A stretch of DNA of 40,918 bases from Levilactobacillus fujinensis (lineage in GTDB: Bacteria > Bacillota > Bacilli > Lactobacillales > Lactobacillaceae), in assembly GCF_003946335.1 (NCBI RefSeq), contig NZ_RHNX01000028.1:1-40918 (forward strand), given 5' to 3'. How positions within the stretch are numbered: the stretch's first letter is position 1; each line of letters begins with the position of its first letter. The notes under the pieces were generated by a model that worked only from the letters and a program-made list of their open reading frames with translations, was not told the origin of the DNA and made no database searches. The translations under genes and the position numbers were made by a program. This document shows positions 7,739 through 16,132 of the stretch, one piece after another.

Positions 7739-8407
7739 CTAAATTTCTGATTTCTTCAAGAATGGCCAGCCTTGCATGACTGGCGCCAATCTGATGTAGA
7801 TACCTTGCGCAATCTGTAACCACAAGTAGGCTAATAAGACCGCCCCAATCGTATCAGTTGGGAAATGCGCGTTGAGATAGACCCGTGAGATCATGACCAG
7901 ACCCATCCAAATGATCAAGATGATGCGGACGGTCCAGGCCTTCCAACTGGCACTGATCATGGGAATCAAGATCAACCAGATCATAGCAACCAAGAGAAAT
8001 GTCCCAAAAACATGTCCACTTGGGAAACTATAGCCATCATCAATAGCTAAATGGGCTGTGGGTCGGGCACGCTTAACCACATTTTTAACCAGCGCGGCAA
8101 TGACGTCCCCGCCAGCTAGCGTTGCGAGACTCCACAGCGCGGGAATCTTGAATTTAAAACCCCACAGAAGAAACGCGAGAATCAAGACCCAAACAATGGT
8201 TAGCTTCGGTTCCGCCAGGCTCGTCACGCCCCGATAAAGTAGTGTCTTCCACCCGGGCTGATTCTTCTGAATCACGTCAACAATCGACGAATCTAAGAAC
8301 TCCACGTAGGCATTCTGCGCTTGTATGTAAAATGCGACAATTAAAAACAGTACCGTTGCTAGACCAAACTTCCATGGTCGGTCACGGTCCCGATTGAATA
8401 ACATCAT
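7739..8407 (-). CDS. PAP2-family membrane phosphatase
   Basis: Integral membrane phosphatase of the PAP2 superfamily, which acts on lipid phosphates such as phosphatidic acid or undecaprenyl pyrophosphate. All three active-site motifs are present: KNVVKRARP (KX6RP), FPSGH (PSGH), and SRVYLNAHFPTD (SRX5HX3D). Five or six hydrophobic segments are seen. I start at the ATG at 8407 (222 aa), which has GAAAGGAA nine bases upstream; the longer frame to 8467 has no SD. Whether it is a BacA-like C55-PP phosphatase or a phosphatidylglycerophosphatase cannot be told. Confidence 0.92.
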   Translation of the reverse strand: MMLFNRDRDRPWKFGLATVLFLIVAFYIQAQNAYVEFLDSSIVDVIQKNQPGWKTLLYRGVTSLAEPKLTIVWVLILAFLLWGFKFKIPALWSLATLAGGDVIAALVKNVVKRARPTAHLAIDDGYSFPSGHVFGTFLLVAMIWLILIPMISASWKAWTVRIILIIWMGLVMISRVYLNAHFPTDTIGAVLLAYLWLQIAQGIYIRLAPVMQGWPFLKKSEI

Positions 8408-8447
8408 GATTTTAATTCCTTTCATCAGACCTGATTCTGGGAAAACC

Positions 8448-8487
8448 CCTAGCAATGAGTATACCACCCCATTACCAGATTGCTAGG
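8448..8487 (-). promoter_or_regulatory. Extended -10 promoter within an inverted repeat before PAP2 gene
   Basis: TGG-TATACT (minus, 8466-8458) has no good -35. It lies in the loop of a 9-bp inverted repeat CCTAGCAAT/ATTGCTAGG (8448-8456 and 8479-8487). The repeat may instead be a weak terminator of the exporter operon. Confidence 0.4.
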
Positions 8488-8515
8488 TTCCCCCGCCTTA
8501 AGAATTTCCTAAACA

Positions 8516-8965
8516 CTACCGTCGATGTCGCCAAACCCGCCGCTGCACACGATTGACCAGCTCTGATAGCAGAAAGCCAAACGCAATTGCCCCGGAGATC
8601 ATCACGACCTGGAGTAAATAGTTAAACGCCGTATTGTTCTGTCCCAACGCAAAGTTCTTAACCATTTGGTACGCCTGGCCACCGGGCACCAAGGGGACAA
8701 TAGCCGGAATATTAAAGAGAATCATCGGCATTTTTTTAAATTTAGCCGCCTGCAGTGAGGCGACCCCGATGGCGACCGCACCCAGCAGGTTACCAACAAC
8801 ATAGCCACCCCCACCCAGTACCGTAAAGCGATACAGGAGGTAGCCCAGTACACCGATCCACCCGCCAATATTTAGCGCCCGCCGAGGAATATTGATCAGA
8901 ATGCCAAAGGCCAATGTGGCCACATAAGTCCCCGCAACCTCAACCAAAAATTGAATAACCGTCAT
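8516..8965 (-). CDS. Threonine/serine exporter family, small subunit (ThrE_2)
   Basis: 149-residue membrane protein with about four to five TM segments, matching the ThrE_2 / DUF3815 family. Typical elements are the LGYLLYR, GGYVVGNLLGAV and FNIPAIVPLVPGGQAYQ segments. The last also occurs in the C-terminal half of fused ThrE exporters. I use the ATG at 8965 with GGAGG upstream; the longer frame to 9028 lacks an SD and overlaps the upstream gene. It follows the larger ThrE-type gene by 13 nt, so the two halves probably form one transporter. Confidence 0.88.
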   Translation of the reverse strand: MTVIQFLVEVAGTYVATLAFGILINIPRRALNIGGWIGVLGYLLYRFTVLGGGGYVVGNLLGAVAIGVASLQAAKFKKMPMILFNIPAIVPLVPGGQAYQMVKNFALGQNNTAFNYLLQVVMISGAIAFGFLLSELVNRVQRRVWRHRR

Positions 8966-8978
8966 CCGTGTCGCCTCC

Positions 8979-9734
8979 TTACATGAATTGTAAAACCATG
9001 GCGATGCCAAAACCGATTGCCGCCGCACTCACCAGGGCTTCCACTCCCCGGGCAGGCCCGCTAACCAGATTTCCCGCTAGAATATCTCTAACTGAGTTGG
9101 TGATTGGGACACCGGGGACCAATGGCATGACACTCCCAATGATGATGTCATCGACACTGTTTCCCAACCCCAGATGGACACCCAACACCGCTAAGACGCC
9201 AATTGCGGCCGCTGCAGCAAATTCCGACAAGAAGCGAATCTGGATAAACTTGCTCAGCAGGTAGTACACTAGCCACCCCAGCATCCCCACGACACAAGTG
9301 ATCCAAAAGTCCGGCAAATTGTGACGAAAGACAACTTCGAGTGGCCCACTGACCATCGCGGCCGCCAAAAGTTGGAGCCAAAACGGAAAGTAGCGGCTGA
9401 CGCTATCCAAGTGGTCGAGCCGGTTCGAAAATTGTTGCAGATCGATCTTATGATCCGCGTATTGCCGAGATAGGTCATTGACTACAGCAATTTTTTCCAA
9501 GTCAAATGTCCGGCGCTTGACCGGTTCGATCTGCGCGCCAACCTCACCATTGATCGCCATCAGGATTCCCGTGATCATCACAAACAGTTGACTTGTCTGG
9601 GCCCCCGCATTGTGGGCAATTCTGGTCATGGTATCCTCGACCCGCTCAATTTCCGACCCATTTTCAATCATGATTCGGCCGGCAGTGAGTGCCGTGTGGA
9701 GAATCAACTGGTCCCGTTTCTTTTGACTACTCAT
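8979..9734 (-). CDS. Threonine/serine exporter family, large subunit (ThrE/DUF1212)
   Basis: 251 residues: a cytoplasmic N-terminal region of about 110 residues (LILHTALTAGRIMIENGSEIERVEDTM), then five TM segments with the MPLVPGVPITNSVRDILAGNLVSG signature. It belongs to the ThrE / YjjP family (PF06738), which exports threonine, serine or, in YjjPB, succinate. ATG at 9734 has GAGGAAG upstream; the upstream 27 codons of the open frame are not favoured. It is the first gene of a two-gene operon with the small subunit. Confidence 0.88.
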   Translation of the reverse strand: MSSQKKRDQLILHTALTAGRIMIENGSEIERVEDTMTRIAHNAGAQTSQLFVMITGILMAINGEVGAQIEPVKRRTFDLEKIAVVNDLSRQYADHKIDLQQFSNRLDHLDSVSRYFPFWLQLLAAAMVSGPLEVVFRHNLPDFWITCVVGMLGWLVYYLLSKFIQIRFLSEFAAAAAIGVLAVLGVHLGLGNSVDDIIIGSVMPLVPGVPITNSVRDILAGNLVSGPARGVEALVSAAAIGFGIAMVLQFM

Positions 9735-9960
9735 CCCGTCTTCCTCTTCTCTCAGCAACGTATTGGCCTGCCAAACAGACCACACTTTTTTATCATTATA
9801 CGGCACTTCTCGCACCGGGAAAATACAAAAATCAGTGTTCCACCAAAATTAAAATAATCTAGGCCTGGTCAGCGTGCTAGTAAAGAGAGTTTTCATATAA
9901 AAAGGCGATTAGCTAGCGAGCATTAAGGCCGATAACCGAATAATCCCTAGCTTGGATTAT

Positions 9961-10207
9961 TGACTATCAGCTGAAAGGTCTGAAATGCCAATCATGACTG
10001 TTGTTGCAACGATACGGGACTAAAATTAGGCAACGTTGTCCAACCATCGCCTTACCGGCCGGCAGATATGGGCTGGATCGGTGCGAACACAACTTGAAGC
10101 CTCGAAAGGACCGAGTCTCCAAGCTTGGTTTTCTACTAAGCCAGTGGGAAATTCACCCACTAACTAAGTAGAACGACGCGCCTGAGCCCATATCTGCCGA
10201 CCTCTCG
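9961..10207 (-). repeat. Family A copy 2 containing a 140-bp palindromic cassette
   Basis: Reverse-oriented family A (CTGAAAGG...CTAAAATTAGGCAACGTTG...CCATCGCCTTACCGGCC) runs into a cassette at 10060-10199. The cassette is bounded by CGGCAGATATGGGCT and its perfect complement AGCCCATATCTGCCG. It contains two internal hairpins. The same 140-bp cassette occurs inverted at 19063-19202 with about nine mismatches. Confidence 0.8.
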
Positions 10208-10324
10208 GCTGACGTAGTTGGTTTGAGGCAACATGAATCATACCGTTTGAAACGCTATTGAATTATGCTTAGGCTTTAGCAACCACTTGAGATTCAGTGA
10301 TTGGAATTGACCTGCACAATCAAA

Positions 10325-10411
10325 GCCGGAGGCGGCCAGTACCACTAATTTAGCGGTGACAATTCCTACGGTTGCAAGAGTAGAATAAGCATTTTGACTT
10401 TCAGCTATCAG
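10325..10411 (+). repeat. Family B copy 2
   Basis: GGAGGCGGCCAGTACCACTAATTTAGCGG, split here into its blocks: CACTAATTTAGCGG, AATTCCTACGG, GCAAGAGTAGAA, ACTTTCAGC.ATCAG. Ends about 60 nt before the mntR terminator. Confidence 0.65.
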
Positions 10412-10471
10412 TTTTAAGCTGAGTCAGCCGCCTTTTGTCCCACGTTTCAGCAATGTAAATTCGGAGATACC

Positions 10472-10502
10472 AAAGGAGTCTGGGTTTTTGTCCCAGACTC
10501 CT
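10472..10502 (-). terminator. Terminator of mntR
   Basis: AGGAGTCTGGG pairs with CCCAGACTCCT. The T tract is short (TTT). The stem core resembles that of the terminator at 26181. Confidence 0.65.
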
Positions 10503-10510
10503 AGCTTAAT

Positions 10511-11158
10511 CTATTTCACAAAAATGTAATGTGCCGCCTTATAACTCACAATGAGTTCGGCGTCATCCGTCAGGTTCTGTACCGTCACGGGACCTTCGAA
10601 CGGATCGTGTTTCAAAATCTTGAGTTGATCGCCAATATCTAACTTGAGATCCCCAAGGTAAGTCAACAGGTCATGATTATCAATAAACCGGTCGACCGTC
10701 ACCACAGTGCCGTCTTCGGCTTCATTTAAAACCGTATGACTATCTTCGTGGTAGTGGCCGTAGCGGTCAGGAATCACGCCACCGTGGGGACAATGCGTGG
10801 GATGCCCCAGCATGTCGTCCAATGAATTCACCAATTTGGCACTCGTCACGTGTTCCAAGACCTCGGCCTCATCGTGAACGTCGGGTAAGTCATAGTCTAA
10901 TTTTTCGACCAAGAAGTCTTCCCAGATTCGGTGTTTACGCACCAGATCTTCCGCCAAACGGATTCCTTTATTGGTGAGCGAAATACCAGCATACGGCGTG
11001 TGTTCGGCCAGTCCTTCCGCCGACATCTTGTTCACCATTTCGGTCACGGATCCGGCAGCAATATTCAAGCTAATTGCGATTTGCTTGTTGGAAACTTTCT
11101 TTTGCTTCCCGCCCAGCTCAAAAATAATTTTTAAATAATCCTCCTTCATCGGAGTCAT
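10511..11158 (-). CDS. mntR: DtxR/MntR-family metal-dependent repressor
   Basis: 215-residue DNA-binding regulator that senses Mn(II) or Fe(II). It has an N-terminal winged helix (EDYLKIIFELGG...SNKQIAISLNIAAGSVTEMVNKM), a metal-binding dimerisation domain with HRIWEDFLVEKLDY, DEAEVLEHVTS and GHPTHCPHG, and a C-terminal FeoA/SH3-like domain from about residue 145. Full-length three-domain architecture. The ATG at 11158 has GAGGTG seven bases upstream; a GTG just before it is also possible. It lies downstream of a CDF exporter on the same strand, which suggests metal homeostasis. MntR versus IdeR type is inferred from family resemblance. Confidence 0.88.
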   Translation of the reverse strand: MTPMKEDYLKIIFELGGKQKKVSNKQIAISLNIAAGSVTEMVNKMSAEGLAEHTPYAGISLTNKGIRLAEDLVRKHRIWEDFLVEKLDYDLPDVHDEAEVLEHVTSAKLVNSLDDMLGHPTHCPHGGVIPDRYGHYHEDSHTVLNEAEDGTVVTVDRFIDNHDLLTYLGDLKLDIGDQLKILKHDPFEGPVTVQNLTDDAELIVSYKAAHYIFVK

Positions 11159-11330
11159 CACTGTTCACCTCATCTAGAATGTGTGTTACCAATCCACCAC
11201 TACCAACCAACGATAGCGGTTCAAAACCTCATTAACATCTTTTGTTGCTTAATGCTCTAATTTTACCACAGACTAGCCAGAAAATACCCCGAAAAAAGAT
11301 TCAAACGGCGGCTGAACTAAACCAACCGAA

Positions 11331-12227
11331 TTAGTTATGCCGCCAATCATTTTGTTGATAAAAGAGCGATTCGTCTTCTCCACGATGACATTCCGCCTGA
11401 ATCGTCACGTGATTGACGTTGTATTTCTGACAGAGCAAGGACTCAATCTGCCGATAAATAGGCTCAATCTCACTGATGGGAACATTGTCCATGTTAACGT
11501 GCATCGACACCACGATATTGTTCTCGTCGATCTGCCAAGCGTGTAAGTGATGGACCCCTTCCACCTCGGGCAAAGCACAGATGTCTTTGGCGATCCCCTC
11601 GTAATCCAGGTCCGGCGAGGCTTCCATTAGGATACCAAAGGTCTGCTTTACAATCGGTAACGACTCGTAGCAAATATACAAGGCCACTAAAATCGTAATC
11701 GTAGGGTCGACCCAACTAATCTGCCAAATGGTGATCAGTAAGGCCCCCACAATGACCCCCACTGAGGCCAAGGCGTCACTCAATAAATGCAGGTAGGTCG
11801 CCCGAATATTTAAGTTGTGCTTCGACCCGCGGTTCAAAAGCACCGTGGACAACAAGTTAGCTAGGAAGCTCACAACCGCGACCAACAACATGATATCCCC
11901 TTTGACTGGTTCCGGATGCAACAGTCGCCGCACGGCTTCTCCTGCCAAAATAAGGGAAATCACAATCAGCACACCGGAGTTCAGCAGCGCCGCTAAAATT
12001 TCCGCTCGCCGATAACCAAACGTATTGGTTCGGGTCTGCTGCCGGCCACCAATTCGGTGAGCTGCGTAGCTCAACACAATTGAGAGCGCATCCCCCAAGT
12101 TATGGAAGGCATCTGACAACAGTGACAAACTGCCTGACAGCAAGCCACCTAACAATTCAAATATCGTAATAATAACATTCAACACTGTGACCAGTAAGAA
12201 CCGACCACCGGATAAACTCTTCTCCAA
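11331..12227 (-). CDS. CDF-family cation efflux protein (CzcD-like)
   Basis: 298-residue cation diffusion facilitator that exports Zn(II) or a related divalent metal in exchange for protons across the cell membrane. Six TM segments. The metal site motifs are in TM2 (SDAFHNLGDALS) and TM5 (TYLHLLSDALAS). The cytoplasmic C-terminal domain carries VEGVHHLHAWQIDENN, typical of the CzcD subgroup. The start is TTG with GGAGG eight bases upstream. It precedes the mntR-like gene by 172 nt. Mn or Zn specificity is not decidable by eye. Confidence 0.92.
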   Translation of the reverse strand: MEKSLSGGRFLLVTVLNVIITIFELLGGLLSGSLSLLSDAFHNLGDALSIVLSYAAHRIGGRQQTRTNTFGYRRAEILAALLNSGVLIVISLILAGEAVRRLLHPEPVKGDIMLLVAVVSFLANLLSTVLLNRGSKHNLNIRATYLHLLSDALASVGVIVGALLITIWQISWVDPTITILVALYICYESLPIVKQTFGILMEASPDLDYEGIAKDICALPEVEGVHHLHAWQIDENNIVVSMHVNMDNVPISEIEPIYRQIESLLCQKYNVNHVTIQAECHRGEDESLFYQQNDWRHN

Positions 12228-12344
12228 TCACACCGCCTCCGCATCTAACTTCTATTCTCTATTATCGCAGAGTTTAGGGGGAATGAAAAGTAGGGTTCCA
12301 GCTAACCTGACATTTTTCTGGTGCGAATGGTGACTTAGACAAGT

Positions 12345-12382
12345 AAAAAGGATCAATTCCGAGTGAAAACGGAACCAATCCT
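12345..12382 (-). terminator. Terminator of the GNAT gene at 12.4 kb
   Basis: Minus strand AAGGATTGGTTCCG pairs with CGGAATTGATCCTT, then TTTT, 67 nt beyond the stop. Confidence 0.75.
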
Positions 12383-12448
12383 TCTATAGTAATGTATTCA
12401 TTTAAGGTTGTTAACGCGTGTCACCCATGATTGCGGCATCCCACGTCT

Positions 12449-13012
12449 TTATTTTACAATTTCAGCATGAACGACATGAACCGACTTAACGTTTGCCGTC
12501 AATCGTTCGTACGCATAATCTTTGGTACCCTTCAGTCCAGCAGCTTCTAAATCGATCATCCCAGTTTCGGTAAAGCCGTTCTTTTTAATCACGTGTTGCA
12601 TCGCCATATTTTGCGGATGCGTGTCGATCCGGATACTTTCGATGTTTTGGGCATGGTCAATCTGTGCGAATAACCGTTGGAATAGTTCGCCCGCTAAGCC
12701 GTGGCCACGATGGTGACTCGACACTGCTACGCGATGAATTGCCAGGTATGGTGCCTGCACAGTCAGCCACTGACCATCGATCTGTTTATACGTTGGGTCC
12801 TCCCCTGGAATCAGGGCAGCAGTTCCCAAAATTTCGTTGTTCTCTTCCAAAACGACCGTCCATCCTTGGTGAATGTCGTCGACTAGGACCGCCGTGTTCG
12901 GGTACGCTCCTTGCCATTGGTCAATTGCTTGGGCCGCCAATAACTCACGGCCATCGCGAATAATCGATTCAATTTGTGGTAAGTCAGCCATAGTAGCTTG
13001 TCGTAACAGCAT
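12449..13012 (-). CDS. GNAT N-acetyltransferase
   Basis: 187-residue GNAT protein. The acetyl-CoA signature is LAIHRVAVSSHHRGHGLAGELFQRL (motif A, about 95-120) and the C-terminal NMAMQHVIKKNGFTETG completes the fold. The region before it contains a QWQGAYPN segment often seen in uncharacterised lactobacillar acetyltransferases. ATG at 13012 has AAAGGATGG upstream; an ATG four codons earlier overlaps that SD. Substrate unknown. Monocistronic. Confidence 0.9.
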   Translation of the reverse strand: MLLRQATMADLPQIESIIRDGRELLAAQAIDQWQGAYPNTAVLVDDIHQGWTVVLEENNEILGTAALIPGEDPTYKQIDGQWLTVQAPYLAIHRVAVSSHHRGHGLAGELFQRLFAQIDHAQNIESIRIDTHPQNMAMQHVIKKNGFTETGMIDLEAAGLKGTKDYAYERLTANVKSVHVVHAEIVK

Positions 13013-13024
13013 GTGTAACACCAT

Positions 13025-13267
13025 CCTTTTTGTTTTTGCTTTAAAGCGATTTTGTTATCTTAACACGTTCGCGTCAGATTTCAACGAAATAGATAACTTT
13101 TTTGCTTTATTTTTTTGAAAAAGTAGTGAAAGCTTGGTGCTATTGAAATTGATGACTACTTAGAGTTCTAATTTTTCGTTCATTTTCTTAAGCTGCTTTC
13201 ATAAAATACGTGAGTTTGTGCACAAATAGTGGGCTGTAACTTCGAATTCGATGTTATTTTAGACCTT
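13025..13267. other. AT-rich gene-free stretch
   Basis: Upstream of the GNAT gene. No ORF, no tRNA. No consensus promoter for the GNAT gene that I would defend. Confidence 0.4.
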
Positions 13268-13301
13268 AAAAAAGCCAACGTTTTTTGTCGCGAACGTTAG
13301 C
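13268..13301 (-). terminator. Orphan minus-strand terminator
   Basis: GCTAACGTT pairs with AACGTTGGC, followed by six T, on the minus strand. No coding sequence ends within 650 bp upstream of it, so it may end a non-coding transcript covering the hairpin region at 13.3-13.6 kb. Confidence 0.65.
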
Positions 13302-13375
13302 TAGCTTCAAGAGATAATTTATACGACCGCTTTTTCAGCCTGTTGTTTCGTCGCCACTGCTTTTTAAGTGCTACG

Positions 13376-13620
13376 GGTCCTGGCGGCTTCTGAAACGTGC
13401 TACTACCGGGCAGCCGGCTCCGCTTAACCCTGGCACTATTTGCTGACCGCTCTCTGTCTTAGGCCGTTAAGCTTGGTTCTCTCCTGCTTATATGCTGGTC
13501 CTGGCGGCTTCTGAAACGAGTTCCACGAGGCAGGTTCCTGCGCTTAACCCCGGTTCAGCAATGACCCAGAAACGGGGTCATCACTGAACCGACGTTAATG
13601 CTCAGAACCTAAACGCCTCG
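13376..13620. repeat. Duplicated 120-bp-period module with a 95-nt hairpin
   Basis: GGTCCTGGCGGCTTCTGAAA recurs at 13376 and 13496, and each copy leads to a CGCTTAACCC segment at the same spacing. The second copy folds into a hairpin from 13526 to 13620: CGAGGC/GCCTCG, AGGTTC/AGAACCT, GCTTAAC/GTTAATGC, GGTTCAG/CTGAACC, ATGACCC/GGGTCAT, with small symmetric internal loops. The first copy keeps GCTTAAC/GTTAAGC but is less paired. Candidate structured RNA or palindromic repeat. Confidence 0.6.
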
Positions 13621-13639
13621 CTCCACACTCTCTCCACAC

Positions 13640-13677
13640 AAAAAAACCACCCCAGAACTTTCTAAACTGGGATGGTT
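13640..13677 (-). terminator. Strong minus-strand terminator
   Basis: AACCATCCCAG pairs with CTGGGGTGGTT, followed by a run of T. It would end transcripts from the MerR-type gene about 300 nt upstream. Confidence 0.8.
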
Positions 13678-13970
13678 CGTACGGGAGCGGTGATAGGCGA
13701 GCGAAAAATCAAAACACTTTAATTTTCCAAAAACACGTCGTTTTAGTTTCACGATTGCTTACGCTGACATCAGCCAGCGTAGTCCATGCGCAAGATAAAC
13801 GCGCTATTACTCTTGGTTATTCGCCTGGTTTCACAACACGTCAACAACATGATTGACCACCAATCCAGCCAGAAGATCGATTGGTATCGAAAGTTTTTTC
13901 TGCCCATCACGAAAAGTTCTCCCGTGACTTCAGGTTACCATTGTTACCACCGATACACAATGAAATCGCC
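13678..13970. other. Gene-free stretch downstream of the MerR-type gene
   Basis: 293 bp. I see one short hairpin, TACGCTG...CAGCGTA (13760-13781), and no credible ORF or RNA gene. Confidence 0.4.
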
Positions 13971-14411
13971 CTAATTCGTGGCGTCAATCAGCTTAAACTG
14001 CCACTTGTTATCTATTCGTTGGGCAATTAAGTGCTTAGTCGGCTCTGGATCAAACGTCCCCATGTCGATTTCAGCCAGCCCATCTGTAATCGCCATCCCC
14101 TCAAAACGAGACTCAAAGAAGGAACGCAACGTTTCAAAATAGTCATTTCTTTTTTGAGCTTGCTTAGCTGCCCCAACTAACGTATAGCCATCATCCAGAA
14201 AACTCTTGATCTGTTCCACCTTAAGGACCGTCTTATAGGAAAACTTGCGATTTTTACTCCCATTAACGACCTCACTACGGATATACCCCTTACTCTCCCA
14301 ATACCGAATCTGACTTTGCGACACGTCCGTTGCGGAGGCCACATCCCCAATACCAAAGATTAAATTCTCAATCGGAATTTTTTTTAAAAGCGCTCTTTGC
14401 TCTTCATTCAT
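13971..14411 (-). CDS. MerR-family transcriptional regulator
   Basis: 146 residues. The N-terminal MerR winged helix is clear: IFGIGDVASATDVSQSQIRYWESKGYI (about 20-46), then KNRKFSYKTVLKVEQIKSFLDDGYTL. The C-terminal part lacks the cysteines of metal sensors and has no recognised effector domain. I take the ATG at 14411, with GAGGTG about 12 nt upstream. It is divergent from a drug exporter, and a TGTCA-N7-TGACA palindrome, the class of site bound by GlnR/TnrA-like MerR proteins, overlaps the exporter -35. Local control of the exporter is inferred. Confidence 0.85.
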   Translation of the reverse strand: MNEEQRALLKKIPIENLIFGIGDVASATDVSQSQIRYWESKGYIRSEVVNGSKNRKFSYKTVLKVEQIKSFLDDGYTLVGAAKQAQKRNDYFETLRSFFESRFEGMAITDGLAEIDMGTFDPEPTKHLIAQRIDNKWQFKLIDATN

Positions 14412-14552
14412 AACGCTGTACGCCACCTCTCCTATCCTCTAACAAATTTCAAAACACTAATCTAATCATAATGAAAGCGCTTGTGAATTTTATTAGTTCT
14501 TCTAAGCTTTATGTTCGCTTTTCTCTAACTAGTATAGATAAAATAAAAAGCA

Positions 14553-14592
14553 TGTCAAGCTAGTTGACAAAATCGTTTAATCTGCGTATAGT
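14553..14592 (+). promoter_or_regulatory. Exporter promoter with overlapping operator
   Basis: TTGACA (14564-14569), 17 nt, TATAGT (14587-14592). The palindrome TGTCA-N7-TGACA (14553-14569) covers the -35. Because the -35 TTG is in frame with the gene, an annotation starting there would be wrong; the true start is downstream at 14633. Confidence 0.8.
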
Positions 14593-14632
14593 TACTTCAG
14601 AATTAATTTTATGGATAAAGAGGGAATTTATA

Positions 14633-16132
14633 TTGGGAACTGCAATTGATACCAACGGGAAGTCCTACAGTCGGACCTTACTCGTTATCCTCCTATTAGT
14701 GGGGACTTTCTGTACGGTTTTAAACCAAACTATTTTAAGTACCGCCTACCCAACCTTAATGAAAGCCTTTGACGTTTCAACGTCAACCGTTCAATGGTTA
14801 ACGACTGGGTTCTTACTGGTCAATGGGATCATGATTCCCATTAGTGCTTGGTTACTAAGCACTATCAGCTCGAAATGGCTGTACATTGGTGCCATGTCAA
14901 CATTCTTACTAGGGACTGTTCTTTGCTGGTCCGCCGTTAGCTTCCCAATGCTACTCATCGGGCGGTTAATCCAAGCTGTTGGGGTCGGGATTTCCATGCC
15001 GCTACTGCAAACGTTGATGCTGACTATCTTCCCCGCAAACAAGCGTGGGACTGCCATGGGACTTGCCGGAATTGTTATCGGCCTAGCACCTGCCATTGGA
15101 CCGACCTTATCCGGGTGGGTCATTGACAACTGGACTTGGCGTGACCTCTTCGGAATGATCATTCCTATCGTCGCCGTCGTTGTGATTGCCAGTTTCTGGA
15201 TTATGCACAGCGTTCTTGAAACACGCAAGGAACCTTTAGATTTGATTTCTGTGGCCTTATCAACGATTGGTTTCGGGAGCATGCTTTACGGGTTCTCTTC
15301 CGTCGGTGATGACGGTTGGGGCAGTACCCTCGTCCTTTCCACGTTAGCCATTGGTTTTGTTTTCGTCGGTCTCTTCGTCTGGCGTCAACTGACAATGGAA
15401 AACCCATTCTTGAACTTCCGGGTTTACAAATCTAGAGAATTTACCGTCTCCGCCATCCTGAGTTCCGTGGTCAACATGGCCATGGTTGGTGTCGAAATGG
15501 TCATTCCCCTTTACCTCCAAATGGTTAAAGGGATGTCCGCCTTCCATTCAGGATTGACGCTGCTGGCCGGAGCCTTAATGATGGGGATCATGAGTCCCAT
15601 CACCGGTCGTGCCTTTGACCGCTTTGGTGCAAGACGCTTATCTATCATGGGGATGTTCCTATTGACTGTCGGTACCTTGCCATTCGTTTGGATCACCAAG
15701 GATACGTCGACCCTCTACATCGTCTTGCTCTATGCTTTACGGATGTTCGGGATCGCCATGGTCATGATGCCCGCTACGACTGCTGGGATGAATGCACTAC
15801 CATTGAACATGATTTCTCATGGGACCGCCGTCAACAACACGCAACGGCAAGTCGCTAGTTCTGTTGGGACTGCCATCCTGATCAGTGTGCTGACCAACGT
15901 TACCAAGGGCCAAATGCCTGCCAAGCACGTCTTGACGACAAACCCCTTGAGCTACGCAAATGGTGCCATTAACGCTACTCTGTCCGGTTATCACGCCGCC
16001 TTTTGGATTGCAGTTGGCTTCTGTCTGCTCGCCCTGGTCGTTGCCTTCTTCATGAAGGGCAGTCACCGCTCCGTTCACTTAGCCGATGAGGACTCCGAAA
16101 CCGCAAAGACTACCCAAGGAGGTGCCGCATAA
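14633..16132 (+). CDS. DHA2-family multidrug MFS exporter (14 TM)
   Basis: Proton-driven drug exporter of the plasma membrane, 14-TM QacA/LmrB/EmrB type. Motif C (GLAPAIGPTLSGWVIDNWTWRDLF, about 155-180) marks an antiporter. The start LLLVGTFCTVLNQTILSTAYPTL is typical. I start at TTG 14633 (499 aa), with AGAGGGAA six bases upstream; the 23 codons before it contain the promoter. The next gene (DUF4811) overlaps its stop by one base, a pairing common in lactobacilli. Substrates unknown. Confidence 0.92.
   Translation: MGTAIDTNGKSYSRTLLVILLLVGTFCTVLNQTILSTAYPTLMKAFDVSTSTVQWLTTGFLLVNGIMIPISAWLLSTISSKWLYIGAMSTFLLGTVLCWSAVSFPMLLIGRLIQAVGVGISMPLLQTLMLTIFPANKRGTAMGLAGIVIGLAPAIGPTLSGWVIDNWTWRDLFGMIIPIVAVVVIASFWIMHSVLETRKEPLDLISVALSTIGFGSMLYGFSSVGDDGWGSTLVLSTLAIGFVFVGLFVWRQLTMENPFLNFRVYKSREFTVSAILSSVVNMAMVGVEMVIPLYLQMVKGMSAFHSGLTLLAGALMMGIMSPITGRAFDRFGARRLSIMGMFLLTVGTLPFVWITKDTSTLYIVLLYALRMFGIAMVMMPATTAGMNALPLNMISHGTAVNNTQRQVASSVGTAILISVLTNVTKGQMPAKHVLTTNPLSYANGAINATLSGYHAAFWIAVGFCLLALVVAFFMKGSHRSVHLADEDSETAKTTQGGAA

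Noticed and set aside
14470-14486. cre-like sequence before the MerR gene
   Set aside because: Only one half (AAGCGCTTTCA) fits the consensus; three mismatches in the other half.
14564-14632. N-terminal extension of the drug exporter starting at TTG 14564
   Set aside because: These bases are the TTGACA and TATAGT promoter; the SD and TTG at 14633 fit the family N-terminus.
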